NCBI GenBank assembly: GCA_020061355.1
Contig: JAGUYK010000015.1
Span: 124,001 to 188,000 of the forward strand
DNA length: 64,000 bases
Source of the DNA: Ignavibacteriales bacterium
GTDB lineage: Bacteria > Bacteroidota > Ignavibacteria > Ignavibacteriales > Melioribacteraceae
Direction of reading: 5' to 3'
Shown in pieces: positions 62,455 to 64,000 of the stretch. The position numbers and the translations under genes were made by a program. Numbering within the stretch: the first letter of the stretch is position 1; every line of letters starts with the position of its first letter. The notes under the pieces are model-generated. The model saw nothing but the letters and a program-made list of their open reading frames with translations. It had not been told where the DNA came from and did not search any database.

Positions 62455-64000
62455 TTGGGAAATTCTGTAAATAATAGTTCGAAAGAAAAAGTTTTGGTTA
62501 CATCTGCTCTGCCTTATGCCAATGGTAGAATTCATTTAGGGCATTTAAGCGGGGCATATCTTCCTGCAGATATATACGTCCGTTACAAGCGGTTAAAAGG
62601 GGATGACATAATTTATATATGCGGTTCCGATGAGCATGGCGTTCCAATTACAATCACTGCTGATAATGAAAAGGTCTCACCAAAAGTTATTATCGATCGG
62701 TACCATGAATTAAATAAACTTGCCTTTGAAAAATTCGGAATGAGTTTCGATATTTATTCGCGAACAAGCCTCCCGCTTCATCATGACACTGCGCAGGAGT
62801 TCTTTAAAAGTTATTTTGATCAAGGATTATTAATTGAAAAAAAATCATTTCAGTTTTATGATGAAAAAGTAAAAATGTTTTTACCCGATAGATATGTTGA
62901 AGGAACATGTCCGCGTTGCGGTTATGAAGAAGCGCGAAGTGATGAGTGCGAAAAATGCGGATCTTTATACGAACCTTCCGAATTGAAAAAGCCAAAAAGC
63001 AAAATTTCAGGAGAAACACCTGTTCTTAAAGAAACATCCCACTGGTATTTCCCACTTGGTAAATATCAGGAAAGACTTGAAAAATATATCAACGAAATGA
63101 GTGAAAAGTATGGATGGAAGGATAACGTCCTGCAATATTGCCGCGGCTGGTTTAAAGAAGGATTAAAAGACCGGGCATATACTCGTGATCTTGATTGGGG
63201 TGTTAAAGTCCCTCTGGATGGAGCCGATGGCAAAGTTCTATATGTCTGGTTTGAAGCAGTTCTCGGTTATATTTCCGCAACAAAAGAACTCTCTGAAAAA
63301 AGAAATGATCCAGATCTATGGAAAAAATATTGGCAGGATGCAAATACAAAATACGTAGCATTCATTGGTAAAGATAATATTGTATTTCATACAATTATTT
63401 TCCCGGCTATGCTGATGGCATGGAATGATGTAAATTCAGAAAAGTATATTTTACCACAAAACGTGCCGGCTAATGAGTTCCTCAATTTTGAAGGTAAAAA
63501 ATTTTCTAAGTCGCGCGGATGGGGAGTAGATGTTCTTGAATTTCTCGAGCTATTCTCGGCAGACCCGCTAAGATACACTCTTGCCGCAAACCTGCCTGAG
63601 AATAAGGATACAGATTTCTACTGGAAAGAATTTCAATCGAGAAATAATGGTGACCTTGCCGATATTCTGGGTAACTTCATCAACCGGACATTCACATTTG
63701 TAAATAAACATTTCGATGGTAAAGTGCCTCCACTCGGTCAGCTTGATAAAATTGATCAAGGTATGATCGAGCTTGTGAGAGACTATCCAAAGAAGGTTGG
63801 TGATCTCATTGAGCGGTATAAAATAAAAGATGCGGTTTTTGAGATGATGAATCTTGCACGTGCTGCAAACAAATATTTTAATGATTCCGAACCATGGGTT
63901 AATGTTAAAAAGAATAAAGAAAAATGTGCCACTACCTTGAACATTTGCCTGAATTGTATCTACACACTTGCAGAATTATTTGAACCGGTCATCCCGTTTT
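62455..64000 (+). CDS. metG: Methionyl-tRNA synthetase, N-terminal part (3' end outside window)
   Basis: The first 515 codons are present. The start is TTG at 62455 (GNSVNNSSKEKVLVTSALPYA); no ATG is available nearby. Family motifs: HIGH-type HLGHL near residue 28, the zinc domain CPRC..CEKC near 150-164, WFEAVLGYI near 265, KFSKSRGWGVDVL near residue 347 (KMSKS type) and LPENKDTDFYWKEF near 380 with the anticodon-binding helical domain beyond. The open frame reaches the window end. Confidence 0.96.
   Translation, partial: MGNSVNNSSKEKVLVTSALPYANGRIHLGHLSGAYLPADIYVRYKRLKGDDIIYICGSDEHGVPITITADNEKVSPKVIIDRYHELNKLAFEKFGMSFDIYSRTSLPLHHDTAQEFFKSYFDQGLLIEKKSFQFYDEKVKMFLPDRYVEGTCPRCGYEEARSDECEKCGSLYEPSELKKPKSKISGETPVLKETSHWYFPLGKYQERLEKYINEMSEKYGWKDNVLQYCRGWFKEGLKDRAYTRDLDWGVKVPLDGADGKVLYVWFEAVLGYISATKELSEKRNDPDLWKKYWQDANTKYVAFIGKDNIVFHTIIFPAMLMAWNDVNSEKYILPQNVPANEFLNFEGKKFSKSRGWGVDVLEFLELFSADPLRYTLAANLPENKDTDFYWKEFQSRNNGDLADILGNFINRTFTFVNKHFDGKVPPLGQLDKIDQGMIELVRDYPKKVGDLIERYKIKDAVFEMMNLARAANKYFNDSEPWVNVKKNKEKCATTLNICLNCIYTLAELFEPVIPF

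Noticed and set aside
1..64000. CRISPR array
   Set aside because: No series of equal-length direct repeats with regular spacers was found; the short repeats seen are hairpins and palindromes of irregular spacing.

Overview
The window is AT-rich, densely packed chromosomal DNA, most likely from an Ignavibacteriota-type member of the Bacteroidota/Chlorobi group. The assignment rests on the gene set (an alternative complex III joined to an A2-type cytochrome oxidase, a GWxTD-type protein, a monofunctional mannose-1-phosphate guanylyltransferase), on frequent TTG starts, and on several upstream boxes that match the Bacteroidota -7 promoter element TAnnTTTG. No species call is made. Most genes lie on the + strand in short-spaced or overlapping operons.

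Layout. 1-4.8 kb: the end of an outer-membrane protein, a TPR lipoprotein/periplasmic protein, glyA, tatC and a polyprenyl synthase. 5.0-19.7 kb: one long respiratory operon holding alternative complex III (actA, a previously easy-to-miss 58-residue Tat-like protein, actB, actC, a fused actD-actE, actF), a monohaem cytochrome c, a Sco protein, the aa3-type oxidase in the order I-III-IV-II, haem O synthase, and a membrane protein fused to cytochrome c; it ends in a clear terminator. 19.8-25.6 kb: prmC, dtd, a phosphatase-superfamily enzyme, comEC and murB, followed by an array of small hairpins. 25.8-31.1 kb: a peptide-salvage operon (transporter, M24 peptidase, anion transporter, M19 dipeptidase). 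31.3-43.2 kb: housekeeping genes (manC, an RpiB-like protein, pyrK-pyrD, folC, rho, pdxA, ftsE, and on the - strand adk and tadA).

43.3-45.6 kb is a small accessory island bounded by two tRNA-Arg genes on the - strand. It holds a decayed IS3-family element with one recognisable end, an orphan glycosyltransferase, and a second copy of a tRNA-Arg 3' end that is itself interrupted by a 22-bp hairpin insert. 45.9-50.1 kb carries a compact three-gene operon that I consider the best candidate for something undescribed: an opine-dehydrogenase-family protein, a cobalamin-binding mutase-like protein, and an asparagine-synthetase homologue whose glutaminase half is dead, as in beta-lactam synthetases. 

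50.4-57.9 kb has glmS and then a group of genes centred on carbamoyl phosphate: a cyclic-2,3-diphosphoglycerate-synthetase-like protein, carbamate kinase, a NodU-type O-carbamoyltransferase, an SxtJ-type membrane protein and ornithine carbamoyltransferase. 57.9-64 kb has an unknown membrane protein, a small protein that probably uses a CTG start, a long-chain acyl-CoA synthetase, a divergent alkaline phosphatase on the - strand, and the first 515 codons of metG, which runs off the window.

All functional calls come from reading motifs in the translated sequence; no database search was possible.
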